Source: Planctomycetota bacterium
GTDB taxonomy: Bacteria > Planctomycetota > UBA1135
DNA length: 64,000 bases
Direction of reading: 5' to 3'
NCBI GenBank assembly: GCA_008501825.1
Contig: QQUA01000006.1
Span: forward strand, 434,001-498,000
This document shows, piece by piece, positions 26,169 to 34,827 of this stretch; the stretch's first letter is position 1, and every line of letters begins with the position of its first letter. The notes below the pieces were generated by a model, which saw only the letters and a program-made list of their open reading frames with translations, was not told the origin of the DNA and did not search any database. A program made the translations under genes and the position numbers.

Positions 26169-27368
26169 ATGTCACCCCAAATCCCTTCCTCGTCTTCTCT
26201 CGCCTCCACTTTAGCCACGGAGGCCATTCATGGTGGTACAGGTCCCGACCCTGAAACCGGGGCTTTGTTAACGCCGGTCCACCAGAACACCACATACGCG
26301 CAAAGCGATCTCGGCGTTCATCGCGGTTTCAGTTACTCGCGAACCGGAAATCCGACCGTATCCGCATTTGAGAAGCGCTTGGCTGCTTTGGAGCAGGCGC
26401 ATTCCGCCACGGCCTTCGCCACCGGCATGGCGGCCACCACGACGCTGTTCTTGAGCTTGCTGAAAAGCGGCGACCGAGTGATTTGTTCCGACGTGGTTTA
26501 CGGTGGAACGGTGCGGGTCCTGCGGCAGGTGCTGCAAGCTTTTGGAGTGAATACCGACTTCATCGATACCTCAGATCTGAACACGGTGAAGGAGGCTTTG
26601 CGGAAACCGGCCCGACTGGTTTTCCTGGAAACCCCGGCCAATCCGACGTTGAAACTCAGTGATATCGAGGCGATTGCCCAACTGGCTCGAAAGGCTGGGG
26701 CGTGGACTGTGGTGGACAACACCTTTTTGACCCCGGTCCTGCAGCGTCCCTTGGATCTTGGTGCCGACGTTTCGCTTTATTCCACCACCAAGTACATCGA
26801 AGGCCACAACAGCACGGTCGGGGGGGCTTTATTGACCAAAAACGATGAACTGGCCGAGCGGCTCCGCTTCGTGCAGGGAACCTTAGGAACCACGCAGGCT
26901 CCCTGGGAGGCTTGGTTGAGTTTGCGAGGAGTGAAGACTTTGCCGCTTCGCATGGAGCGACATTCCGCCAATGCAGCCAGTTTGGCCGCTTGGTTGGAAG
27001 ACCGACCTGAAGTGGAAAGGGTGGATTACCCGTTCTCTGACTCGTTTCCTCAAGTCGAATTGGCCCGCCGGCAGCAGAAAGCCGGTGGAGGGCTGATTTC
27101 GTTTCGGCTGAAGGGGGGGCTGGCGGCCGTGCGAGCCTTTGCCGTCGCCTTGCAAAGGATCACTTTGGCGGAAAACCTCGGTGCGGTGGAGAGCTTGATC
27201 ACGCATCCCGTCACCATGACCCATGCCAGCGTTCCTGAGTCTCAGCGGTTGCGTGCCGGCATCGTCCCGGGATTGTTGAGGTTGTCGGTGGGATTGGAAG
27301 ATCCGCAGGATTTAATTGCTGATTTGGAAGGCGCATTCCAGCGCAGCAAGGCGGAGGCCATCGCATGA
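26169..27368 (+). CDS. metB: Cystathionine gamma-synthase-like PLP enzyme
   Basis: A 399-residue member of the Cys/Met metabolism PLP family. Motifs include the YSRTGNPTVSAFEKRLAALE segment, FATGMAATTTLF, VFLETPANPTLKLSDI, the DNTF motif, and the PLP-lysine in YSTTKYIEGHNS. Family members make cystathionine from an activated homoserine or act as gamma- or beta-lyases; the linked homoserine dehydrogenase favours a methionine-biosynthetic role. The ATG at 26169 lies downstream of the attenuator. The frame from a TTG at 26124 is less likely. The next gene overlaps by ATGA. Confidence 0.88.
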   Translation: MSPQIPSSSSLASTLATEAIHGGTGPDPETGALLTPVHQNTTYAQSDLGVHRGFSYSRTGNPTVSAFEKRLAALEQAHSATAFATGMAATTTLFLSLLKSGDRVICSDVVYGGTVRVLRQVLQAFGVNTDFIDTSDLNTVKEALRKPARLVFLETPANPTLKLSDIEAIAQLARKAGAWTVVDNTFLTPVLQRPLDLGADVSLYSTTKYIEGHNSTVGGALLTKNDELAERLRFVQGTLGTTQAPWEAWLSLRGVKTLPLRMERHSANAASLAAWLEDRPEVERVDYPFSDSFPQVELARRQQKAGGGLISFRLKGGLAAVRAFAVALQRITLAENLGAVESLITHPVTMTHASVPESQRLRAGIVPGLLRLSVGLEDPQDLIADLEGAFQRSKAEAIA

Positions 27369-29083
27369 CCAAGCCCCGCATTCAAGTGCTGAAATTCGGC
27401 AGTTCGGTTTTGAAAACCGAACAGGATTTGCCCAAGGCGGTCGGTGAGATTTACCGCTGGTGGCGGCAAGGCTATGCCGTGGTTGCCGTCGTGTCCGCCT
27501 TGGACGGGCGAACGGATGTTCTTTTCCGGCAAGCCAACGACAACAACGGCTTCGAGGGAGAAGTCGGCACCGCCGAGTGGGTGGCCACAGGAGAGGCTGA
27601 AGCCGTTGCCCTGCTGCAGTTGGCTTGCCAAAGAGCCGGCCTTCCCAGCCGGGCTTGGGACGCCGCCCGCTTGGGCTTGCGGCTTACCGGGCCGGTCCTG
27701 GATGCCAAGCCCGCGGCAGTGGACGTAGCCCGCCTGCGCCGCCAATTGCAAAGTTGTCCGATCTTGGTGGTTCCGGGCTACGTCGGCCTTCACCAGGAGG
27801 GCCATTTAGCTTTGCTCGGCAGGGGAGGCTCTGATTTGAGCGCGGTGTATTTGGCCCAAAGGCTCAACGGGCGATGCCGGTTGCTGAAGGACTTCCCGGG
27901 AATCTTCCAATGGGATCCCCATCGCCCGGGCCCGGCGCCGAAACGATTGACCCAACTTCCCTTTGATCGGGCTTTGGCCGTTGGCGGCCAGGTGTTGCAA
28001 GCCAAGGCCGTGCACTTTGCCCGACAAGCCGACTTCCCTTTCGAGGTTTCGGCGTGCGGCCACGAAGAGGCCACTTTGGTCGGGGCCGACCGCTTGGAGG
28101 AAGTCTCGGCCCGGTCCCGAAAGGAGTCATTGCCGGTAAGCCTTTGGGGGCTCGGAACGGTGGGCTCGGGAGTTTTCGAGCGACTGCAGGCTCATCCGGA
28201 TCAATTCCAAATCGGTTCCATCTTGATCAAGGATCCCGCCAAGACACGGCCGGCAGGAATCTCGCCGAACCAGCTCCGCTATCGACCTGAGGATTGCCTG
28301 GACGGAGAGCCTGGGGTGGTGGTGGATGTGACCGGCGGAGGATGCCGGGATGCCTCCTGGAGACTGGCTGCGGTTCAACAAGGTTGGCACTTTGTAACTG
28401 CGGATAAGGAACTACTTTCCGAGCACGGAGAAGCCCTCCGTTGGGAGGCCGAGATCGCCGGGGTTTCGGTTCGAGCTTCGGCTGCTGTCGGGGGAGCTCT
28501 ACCGGCTTTGGAATGGATTCGACGAATTGCCGAAGGACCCGGCGTGGCTTCCATGGCCGGAGTTCTAAATGGAACTTGCAACTTCCTACTAAATGAACTG
28601 GCAGCGGGTTGTTCTTGGGATTCCGCCCTCGAGGCCGCACGTGAGCGGGGCTTTGCCGAGGCCGATTCCAGGGAAGACCTCAGCGGCCGGGATGCCGCTC
28701 GCAAACTGTTCTTATTGGCACAACAAGCCTGGCCCCAACTGCAACTGCCCGATGGAGGAATCTTCCCCTCGGAAGCCTTGGAGCCAAAGGCCGTGGACCC
28801 TCGGAAAGGGCTTCGCATCCGTCAGGTCGCTCGGGCTTCTTTGGATTCAGGCGGCCGCATCAAGGCCGGCGTGCGCCTGGAACCGGTCGGGGCCGGCCAC
28901 CCCTGGTTTGAGCTGCCGGATCAAGGAAACGGTTTGCAACTTTGGGACCGAAAGGGAGCAGTCTATGAGCTCCGAGGGGCCGGAGCCGGCTGCCGGCCGA
29001 CGACCGAAGCCGTCATTGCGGATTTGTGGGATCTCTGGCGCCAAATGGGCCGAGCTTGCCGGCTCGAGGAGGTTGGATCATGA
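27365..29083 (+). CDS. Bifunctional aspartokinase-homoserine dehydrogenase without ACT domains
   Basis: A 572-residue fusion. Residues about 6-235 form an aspartokinase (KFGSSV at 10-15, VVSALDGRTD, LLGRGGSDLSA, then KDFPGIFQWDP). Residues about 255-572 form homoserine dehydrogenase (LWGLGTVGSGV, VTADKELL, LNGTCNFLL, and FAEADSREDLSGRDAARKL). Classic ThrA and MetL are about 810-820 residues because two ACT domains lie between the catalytic parts; here they are absent and the linker is only some 20 residues. Feedback inhibition through ACT domains is therefore unlikely, which fits control by the upstream attenuator. It catalyses the first and third steps, with Asd (divergent gene) supplying the second. 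Confidence 0.92.
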   Translation: MTKPRIQVLKFGSSVLKTEQDLPKAVGEIYRWWRQGYAVVAVVSALDGRTDVLFRQANDNNGFEGEVGTAEWVATGEAEAVALLQLACQRAGLPSRAWDAARLGLRLTGPVLDAKPAAVDVARLRRQLQSCPILVVPGYVGLHQEGHLALLGRGGSDLSAVYLAQRLNGRCRLLKDFPGIFQWDPHRPGPAPKRLTQLPFDRALAVGGQVLQAKAVHFARQADFPFEVSACGHEEATLVGADRLEEVSARSRKESLPVSLWGLGTVGSGVFERLQAHPDQFQIGSILIKDPAKTRPAGISPNQLRYRPEDCLDGEPGVVVDVTGGGCRDASWRLAAVQQGWHFVTADKELLSEHGEALRWEAEIAGVSVRASAAVGGALPALEWIRRIAEGPGVASMAGVLNGTCNFLLNELAAGCSWDSALEAARERGFAEADSREDLSGRDAARKLFLLAQQAWPQLQLPDGGIFPSEALEPKAVDPRKGLRIRQVARASLDSGGRIKAGVRLEPVGAGHPWFELPDQGNGLQLWDRKGAVYELRGAGAGCRPTTEAVIADLWDLWRQMGRACRLEEVGS

Positions 29084-30264
29084 AAACGGCAACCCAATTG
29101 GTTCAGGGTGGAAGACTGCCGGAGGATCCTTTGCAGGCAAGCGCGCCTCCGCTTTACCAAACCGCGACCTTTCGGCAGGCCTCACCTCTGCAAGCCGGAG
29201 CCTTCGATTATTCCCGGTCGGGAAATCCCACTCGGCGAATCCTCGAACAGCAACTCGCGGAACTGGAAGGCGGAGTTCAGGCCTTTGCGTTCAGCAGTGG
29301 CATGGCTGCCATCAACGCGGTGACCCGGCTCGTTCCCCGCGGAGGCCGCATCTTGGCCGGCCACGATGTTTACGGTGGAACTTGGCGATTGCTCGAGCAA
29401 GTCGTCAAGCCTTCCGGAGTGGAAGTGGAATGGATCGAGCCGGCCAGCTTGGCGGAAACCGCCGACCGGTTGCAAGCGGGAGCAGATCTTGTTTTGGTTG
29501 AAACTCCAACCAATCCCCGGATGCAAGTTTGCGATCTCCAGGCATTGGCCCGACTTTGCCACGAGTTCCATTGCCTACTTGCCGTGGACAACAGTTGGAT
29601 GACGCCACTTCGACAAAATCCCTTGGCCTTGGGGGCGGATTTGGTGGTTCATTCCGCCACCAAGTTTTTGGGAGGTCATGGAGATTTAACTGCCGGTGCC
29701 GTGGTGGTCCAAGATTCAGAGCTGGCAGATCGCCTTGCTTTTCTACAGAACGCGGAAGGTACCGCCTTGGCTCCCTTTGACAGTTGGTTGCTGCTTCGGG
29801 GCATGAAGACTTTGGAAATCCGGTTGCGACAACAGGAAGCATCGGCGCGGAAAATCGTCCGTGCGCTCAAGCAAATTCCAGAGATTCGCAACTTGCGTCA
29901 TCCTTCCCTCCTGGACTCACCCAGTCGGAAACTTCATCGGAGCCAGGCACGGGGAGACGGCAGTTTGATCGCCCTGGAAACCGGAAGCCTGGAACGCAGC
30001 GTCGCCTTCTTGCAGCGACTCCAGTGCTTTTCGTTGACGGTCAGCTTCGGCAGCGTGGCTTCCAGCGCCAGCCTTCCCTGCCGGATGTCCCATGCCGCGA
30101 TCCCGGAGCATGAGCGCCAAGCTCGAGGCTTGCCGGAAGACTTGATCCGCCTGTCCATCGGCATTGAGGATCCGGGGGACCTCATCGCTGATTTGAGTCA
30201 GGCGTTGGACGGTTTGAAGGGGAGGGGTTCTCTTTCGACTTGCGTTTCTCAAGGAGCGGCCTGA
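29080..30264 (+). CDS. Second Cys/Met metabolism PLP enzyme (cystathionine beta-lyase-like)
   Basis: A 394-residue paralogue of the first gene of the operon. Motifs are YSRSGNPTRRILEQQLAELE, FSSGMAAINAV, LVLVETPTNPRMQVCDL, DNSW, and the PLP-Lys in HSATKFLGGHGDL. By position it could be the cystathionine beta-lyase (MetC role) completing homocysteine synthesis, but gamma-lyase or synthase activity cannot be excluded. The start overlaps the previous stop (ATGA) and is preceded by a good Shine-Dalgarno, GAGGAGG at 29066-29072, one of the few strong ones in the window. Confidence 0.88.
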   Translation: MKTATQLVQGGRLPEDPLQASAPPLYQTATFRQASPLQAGAFDYSRSGNPTRRILEQQLAELEGGVQAFAFSSGMAAINAVTRLVPRGGRILAGHDVYGGTWRLLEQVVKPSGVEVEWIEPASLAETADRLQAGADLVLVETPTNPRMQVCDLQALARLCHEFHCLLAVDNSWMTPLRQNPLALGADLVVHSATKFLGGHGDLTAGAVVVQDSELADRLAFLQNAEGTALAPFDSWLLLRGMKTLEIRLRQQEASARKIVRALKQIPEIRNLRHPSLLDSPSRKLHRSQARGDGSLIALETGSLERSVAFLQRLQCFSLTVSFGSVASSASLPCRMSHAAIPEHERQARGLPEDLIRLSIGIEDPGDLIADLSQALDGLKGRGSLSTCVSQGAA

Positions 30265-30342
30265 AAGAAGTTTCAGCAGAATTCGTGTTCGATCCAGCTT
30301 CAGTGGTGCACTGTTGAGGAAATCGGAATCATCCGATCTGAA

Positions 30343-30365
30343 GAATTTCACCAATCCTGAAATTC
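30343..30365. promoter_or_regulatory. 8-bp inverted repeat upstream of secreted Cys-rich protein
   Basis: GAATTTCA, a 7-nt spacer, then TGAAATTC, ending 35 bp before the ATG at 30400. It could be an operator or a small hairpin in the leader. No T-run follows. Confidence 0.3.
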
Positions 30366-30399
30366 AGATGCACTGGACTCACTTGAACAGGAGTACCTA

Positions 30400-31776
30400 A
30401 TGAAGTGGAGAGCTGCACTTAATAATTCAATCTTCTTGTTTCCGGTTTTCCCGGCATGGTTTGCCATGCCTGAGTCTCCTTCCGGAGAACCGGCGGTTGA
30501 GAAGAAAGCTGTCTTCTGTACCATCCCTCCCTGCGACAATACCGATTCCGAGGTGGCCGTTTTCGTTGGCAGCCTTGCTATTTGCCCTGATTCCAGCGGC
30601 AATTTAATTGTCAAGTACTTGGACGTCAGCATCCAAAATTGGTCCGAGGGATGCGTTGCGGAAACCGTGGTTCTTGACGACTACGTGGTGGATTGTGACC
30701 TAATGACCGACGGAATTGGAATTCAAATTCCCAATTTTCCTCAGGGAGCGGAGCTGGAAGACGGGGATGTTTTGGGAAATTTGTTGGCCGTGGTCACGAT
30801 CGATCCGAACCTGTGTCAGGAAATGACAACCTGCACGCTGGAAGTGCGGGCCACGACTTTAAGTTCTGGGTTTCCGGCCAGGACCAGACCGGCCGAAATC
30901 GACGTTCAATGTTCGGCCGCACCTTTTGTGGTAGAGATCGATCGGGAGAGATTTGGAAATCAGCGGGTTTGCGAGGACTTGCCGGTACCGATGATTTTCA
31001 TCGCGGAAAATTGCGAAGGAACGCCTTTGAATCTTGAGGTAACTGTGGTCTCCGATCAACAGACCTCCTCCTCGCCCTCGGGGTCTGGAGGGGATCACTT
31101 CCCGATTTCCTGGGATCTGGCCAATTTGCCCGCCGGCGATCCTTACCGCACCAAGCCTTATGTGATTCGAAGGAACATTGACCTCAATCCCTTTGAGCGC
31201 AAGGAGGTGAAGTTCTACACTCATGCTTATCTTCCCTGCCATTCCGGCTCGAGTTGCCGGTATACCGCTGTGGTTAAGGACATCACTCCTGGAGGAAGTG
31301 GCGCAACGGTCAAGGTTTACCGAAACAACACGGTTTGGCGAGACGATTTTCAACCCATACCGAATCGGGCTATCCCCAGAGTGAGAATGGCGGTTGCAGG
31401 AAACGAACAAAATACGGCCAAAGTTGGCGAGATTGTTCGCTATAGGGTTTACGTGCCTTCCAGCGAAAGCGACGGACTCTCCACCGGCCGCGTGCTTTTA
31501 TCATTGAAGGGAAACGGTTACTACGGCGTCCATTCCTTGGGCAATGGCTTCATTTTGCGCTTGGCACCGGATGAACTGACGGCCAAAACGGAGGTGGATC
31601 CAAGGTTTGCCTTGAATTCCTTCGATTTGAGCGGCCCCTTCTACGAAACGTCCGACATTCAAATTCCGAACAACCCGAATCTCATCGGCAGTAGGGTTTA
31701 CATGGCAGGCTACACGGAGAGGGGGGGAAGCATTGCCTCGGTAACCGAGGCTGAGTTCTACGATCTAATTCCTTGA
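30400..31776 (+). CDS. Hypothetical secreted cysteine-rich protein
   Basis: A 458-residue protein that I do not recognise. The N-terminus (to about residue 23) looks like a signal peptide. The first 300 residues contain about a dozen cysteines in pairs such as CTIPPC, CQEMTTC and CHSGSSC, consistent with disulfides outside the cytoplasm; the rest is beta-rich without Cys. No catalytic motif or repeats are seen. It stands alone between the methionine operon and a terminator. Confidence 0.6.
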   Translation: MKWRAALNNSIFLFPVFPAWFAMPESPSGEPAVEKKAVFCTIPPCDNTDSEVAVFVGSLAICPDSSGNLIVKYLDVSIQNWSEGCVAETVVLDDYVVDCDLMTDGIGIQIPNFPQGAELEDGDVLGNLLAVVTIDPNLCQEMTTCTLEVRATTLSSGFPARTRPAEIDVQCSAAPFVVEIDRERFGNQRVCEDLPVPMIFIAENCEGTPLNLEVTVVSDQQTSSSPSGSGGDHFPISWDLANLPAGDPYRTKPYVIRRNIDLNPFERKEVKFYTHAYLPCHSGSSCRYTAVVKDITPGGSGATVKVYRNNTVWRDDFQPIPNRAIPRVRMAVAGNEQNTAKVGEIVRYRVYVPSSESDGLSTGRVLLSLKGNGYYGVHSLGNGFILRLAPDELTAKTEVDPRFALNSFDLSGPFYETSDIQIPNNPNLIGSRVYMAGYTERGGSIASVTEAEFYDLIP

Positions 31777-31801
31777 CTTTAAGCTAGATCGAAATTACTT
31801 G

Positions 31802-31829
31802 AAGAGGGTGGCAAAGCTGTCACCCTCTT
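31802..31829. terminator. Convergent hairpin terminator
   Basis: A perfect 9-bp stem, AAGAGGGTG (31802-31810) and CACCCTCTT (31821-31829), lies between two convergent genes. The plus side continues ATAATTTCTTATTT. It probably serves both genes. Confidence 0.7.
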
Positions 31830-31846
31830 ATAATTTCTTATTTGAG

Positions 31847-32788
31847 CTATTTCAACGCCAAGGCTTCCAGCAAGGCGTCCCGAACCGGATGTTTTTCGGG
31901 AAGATCTCGAACCAGCCAAGTGGCCGTCGGCAATTTGTGAGCCAAGACTCGAGCCGTGTCTCCAAGCAGCATGGAAGTCCAGCGGGGCCGGTTGTGACAG
32001 CCGATGAACACTAGCTCCGATTGCAGTTGTTCTACGGTTTTCAGGATCACCTGAACCGGTTCTCCCTTTTCATAGAGAATTTCTCCGGGAAAACCGGCGC
32101 TCTGAAAGGCGGAAGCGACTTCAATCGTATCTTCTTCTTGAAAGGTGCGGAATTTCTTGGCCTGTTCCGATTCCACGCCGAGCAATTCGCGAAGCTCATA
32201 AGGGACGGTGTAAGCGGAAACCATGTCGACGCGCTCGACGTCCATGCTGGCCGCCAAGTTCAGGGCTCGGTAAGCGGCCCTCTTGGAGGCATCCGATCGG
32301 CTGACTCCGACCAGCAGGCGTTTGAACGAACCGGCGACTTCGTTGCGCACCAGCAAAACGTCTACCGGGGCATTTTGCGCCAGATGTTCTGCAACCGCCC
32401 CCAAAGCCAAGTGTTTCAAAGCCGTGCGGCCGTGAGTGCCAATTACCAGCAGATCCGCCTGAATGCGGCGGGTGTCCTCCAAGATCACGTCAATGGGATT
32501 TCCTCGTTTGACTTCGACTCGTACCGCGGTGACGGCCCCATCGGGAAATTCCCCAGCCAGTCGCTCCAATTCACTTTGCGCCGACTTTTGCAGTCGCTGA
32601 GCGAATTGGCTCATGAGGAAATCCATTCTCGGATCCAAGGCTCCGCCCAAGGCATGAACCAAGTGGAGTTCGGCGTCCAATTGTTTGGCCAAAATGGCCG
32701 CGGCGTGCAAAGCCGGAATGGAAGCCGGAGATAAATCGGTAGCGGCCAGAATGGTGCGGATCGAAGGAAGGTGGGGAAGTTCACTCAT
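31847..32788 (-). CDS. Tandem universal stress protein (two UspA domains)
   Basis: A 313-residue cytoplasmic protein with two UspA units (about 8-155 and 160-310). The first has the opening TILAATDLSPAS and the ATP-loop type motif LLVIGTHGRTALKHLALGAV. The second opens RLLVGVSRSDASKR and ends VFIGCHNRPRWTSMLLGDTA, a more degenerate loop. Such proteins respond to stress and starvation. The ATG at 32786-32788 starts 26 bp after the SDR stop; the longer frame overlaps the SDR gene. Confidence 0.92.
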   Translation of the reverse strand: MSELPHLPSIRTILAATDLSPASIPALHAAAILAKQLDAELHLVHALGGALDPRMDFLMSQFAQRLQKSAQSELERLAGEFPDGAVTAVRVEVKRGNPIDVILEDTRRIQADLLVIGTHGRTALKHLALGAVAEHLAQNAPVDVLLVRNEVAGSFKRLLVGVSRSDASKRAAYRALNLAASMDVERVDMVSAYTVPYELRELLGVESEQAKKFRTFQEEDTIEVASAFQSAGFPGEILYEKGEPVQVILKTVEQLQSELVFIGCHNRPRWTSMLLGDTARVLAHKLPTATWLVRDLPEKHPVRDALLEALALK

Positions 32789-32813
32789 GACCGGCGAACG
32801 AAAGTTCAGGGAT

Positions 32814-33524
32814 TTACCAGGGAAGGCGGCGTCCGGTGTAATCAAAGAAGGCACCGGAATCTTTTGGTTGCAGACTTTCCACGACTTTAATCAAGCCGGA
32901 GACGGCCTCGTCGATGGACAAAGGGGCGTAAGGGCCGCCCATGTCGGTGCGTACCCAACCCGGGTGCAGGACCACCGAAGGAATGCCGTCCGGCTTTAGC
33001 TCATGGGCCAAGTTGCAATTGGCCATGTTGAGAGCGGCTTTGCTTATACGGTAGGCATAAGAGCCGCCGCTACCGTTGTCGGCGATGGAACCCATCAGTG
33101 AGGTCATGTGAACCAACCGCCGATGATTTCCTTGCCGCAACAAGGGCAGAAACGACCGGCTGACTCGCAACGGTCCCAGGGAATTGGTTTCGAACACGGT
33201 GCGGATTTCTTGGAAATCCAGCTCTGCCAGACTTCCACCCTTGGTGGCGTAAGTGCCGGCGTTGTTCAAGACCAAGTCCAGGGCCGATGTTTTTTCGGCC
33301 ACCTGCTCGGCGGCGGCCTCCACGGAACGGGTGTCGGAAACGTCACAAGCTCCGATCCAAAGCCGTTCTCCGCAATTGGATTTCAGAGCTTGCAAGGCCT
33401 CGGCATGCTGCGGTTGCCGGGCCAAGGCGAAAATCTGGTGACCCGCTTGTAACCAGCGCTTGGTGAACTCCAAACCCAAGCCTCGATTCGCTCCGGTGAT
33501 CAGGATCCGATCTTGCTTCGCCAT
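32814..33524 (-). CDS. Short-chain dehydrogenase/reductase
   Basis: A 236-residue NAD(P)-dependent oxidoreductase of the classical SDR type. The cofactor motif is TGANRGLG, the NNAG motif appears near 90, and the catalytic YRISK (YxxxK) with upstream Ser lies near 155-160. The sequence resembles the C-factor/sniffer-like subgroup that retains the family triad. Substrate unknown. Same strand and 26 bp before the UspA gene. Confidence 0.9.
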   Translation of the reverse strand: MAKQDRILITGANRGLGLEFTKRWLQAGHQIFALARQPQHAEALQALKSNCGERLWIGACDVSDTRSVEAAAEQVAEKTSALDLVLNNAGTYATKGGSLAELDFQEIRTVFETNSLGPLRVSRSFLPLLRQGNHRRLVHMTSLMGSIADNGSGGSYAYRISKAALNMANCNLAHELKPDGIPSVVLHPGWVRTDMGGPYAPLSIDEAVSGLIKVVESLQPKDSGAFFDYTGRRLPW

Positions 33525-33615
33525 GGCCTCAGTGTAGTCGCGAAAGTCCCGTGGGTTAAGATCATTACCCCCCCGTTGCCGCTACCGGCAGACCTCTTCC
33601 TTGCCCCCGATCGCC

Positions 33616-34824
33616 ATGCTTGCGCAAATCGCCCTTTGGCTTCCTTGGAGTTTTTTCGGGCTCCCTTTCCCTGCTCCTCAAGAACCGGTTGAAGCCTCCA
33701 GCGTTTCCTGCTTGGCCCAAGCCCAAGCCAGCTTTCAAGTGTTGCAGCAAACGCGGCAATGGCAAAGCGAAACCCGGAAGCAGGCGATGGACGCCTTCCG
33801 CAAGGCGGAGGATCAAAATTCGGCGCGACAGGAATACCTGCGTCAGATCCGGGAAGCGGCTTCCAAATCAAAAGCGGCGGAAGAGCGGTTCTTGGCCGAT
33901 TTCCGTGCCTGCCCATGGCGGATGCCGGAGAATCTCAGTGACGAAGCTTTTTACCAGGAAGGATGGAGCTTGCTGGGGCGAACCGGTTTGCAAACCAACC
34001 CCGGTGAAGCGGTGGAAGCTTTGGAATTGTTGATTCGTCATTATCCGGACAGTGCATCCGCTCGCCGGGTTCGAGCCCGAGACTTGCCCAAAGCTTTGTT
34101 CGCTCACGGTGATCTTGCCCTAGCGGAAAGCCGGCTGGCCGATCTGGCGGCCAGCTTGGAAGGTCCCGAAGCCCTGCAATTGCGCTTGAAAATGGGAGAT
34201 TTGATGGCGATGCAAGGTCGATTCGATGCCGCTCGAGCTCTTTACCGGCAGGTGGTTTCCGGTTTGCCGGAGGACTTGACTCGGCGTGATCCGAACTACC
34301 GAGCCAAGGTCTATGGCGACTTGCGTTTGAAATTGGTCGGGCAACCGGCTCCGGAGATCGACGTGCCGACCTGGCAGGGGGGAGAAGCTCGGGCTCTTGG
34401 AGAGATGAAAGGGCAGATCGTGGTGATTGATTTTTGGGCAACGTGGTGCGGACCTTGCCGGATGGTCATGCCCGGCTTGGATGAGCTGTGGACCGAACAC
34501 CGGGAAGACGGCTTGCAAGTCCTAGGGGTAACCCGGTACTACGACCGTGGTTTTCTGCCCGACGGGGATGGCGGCGGCGAATCGGTCAGAGACATCGCTG
34601 AGGAAGAATTTTTGGACCACCTGATCCAATTCCGCAAAGTCATGGACTTGCATTATCCTTTCTTGGTCGCTGACAAGGAGCATTTTGCCGCCTATGGCGT
34701 CACCGGCATCCCTACGATTGTGGTCGTGGATCGGGATGGCCGAATCCGTTTCGTTGGCGTGGGTTCTGGGGTCGAATCGGAACTCCGTTTAGCCGTCAAC
34801 CTGAGCCTGAAATCCAAAAACTAG
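33616..34824 (+). CDS. Secreted TlpA-like thioredoxin protein with N-terminal helical repeat region
   Basis: A 402-residue protein with a hydrophobic signal ([15 protein letters not shown]). Residues about 30-235 are helical and TPR-like ([27 protein letters not shown]). Residues about 245-400 are a TlpA/ResA-type thioredoxin domain: [19 protein letters not shown] with the CGPC active site and [15 protein letters not shown] with the cis-Pro loop. It probably reduces disulfides or delivers reductant outside the cytoplasm. The ATG at 33616 is preferred to the TTG at 33601 because it begins a signal peptide. Followed 3 bp later by a DUF885 gene. Confidence 0.85.
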   Translation: MLAQIALWLPWSFFGLPFPAPQEPVEASSVSCLAQAQASFQVLQQTRQWQSETRKQAMDAFRKAEDQNSARQEYLRQIREAASKSKAAEERFLADFRACPWRMPENLSDEAFYQEGWSLLGRTGLQTNPGEAVEALELLIRHYPDSASARRVRARDLPKALFAHGDLALAESRLADLAASLEGPEALQLRLKMGDLMAMQGRFDAARALYRQVVSGLPEDLTRRDPNYRAKVYGDLRLKLVGQPAPEIDVPTWQGGEARALGEMKGQIVVIDFWATWCGPCRMVMPGLDELWTEHREDGLQVLGVTRYYDRGFLPDGDGGGESVRDIAEEEFLDHLIQFRKVMDLHYPFLVADKEHFAAYGVTGIPTIVVVDRDGRIRFVGVGSGVESELRLAVNLSLKSKN

Positions 34825-34827
34825 TCG

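Noticed and set aside
25910..26254. A longer frame across the metB leader with a Val/Leu/Ile-rich stretch near 26020-26060
   Set aside because: It has no stop before the terminator and runs on past metB's start, unlike a leader peptide; its neighbour frame with Met codons and a stop at 26055 is the better leader.
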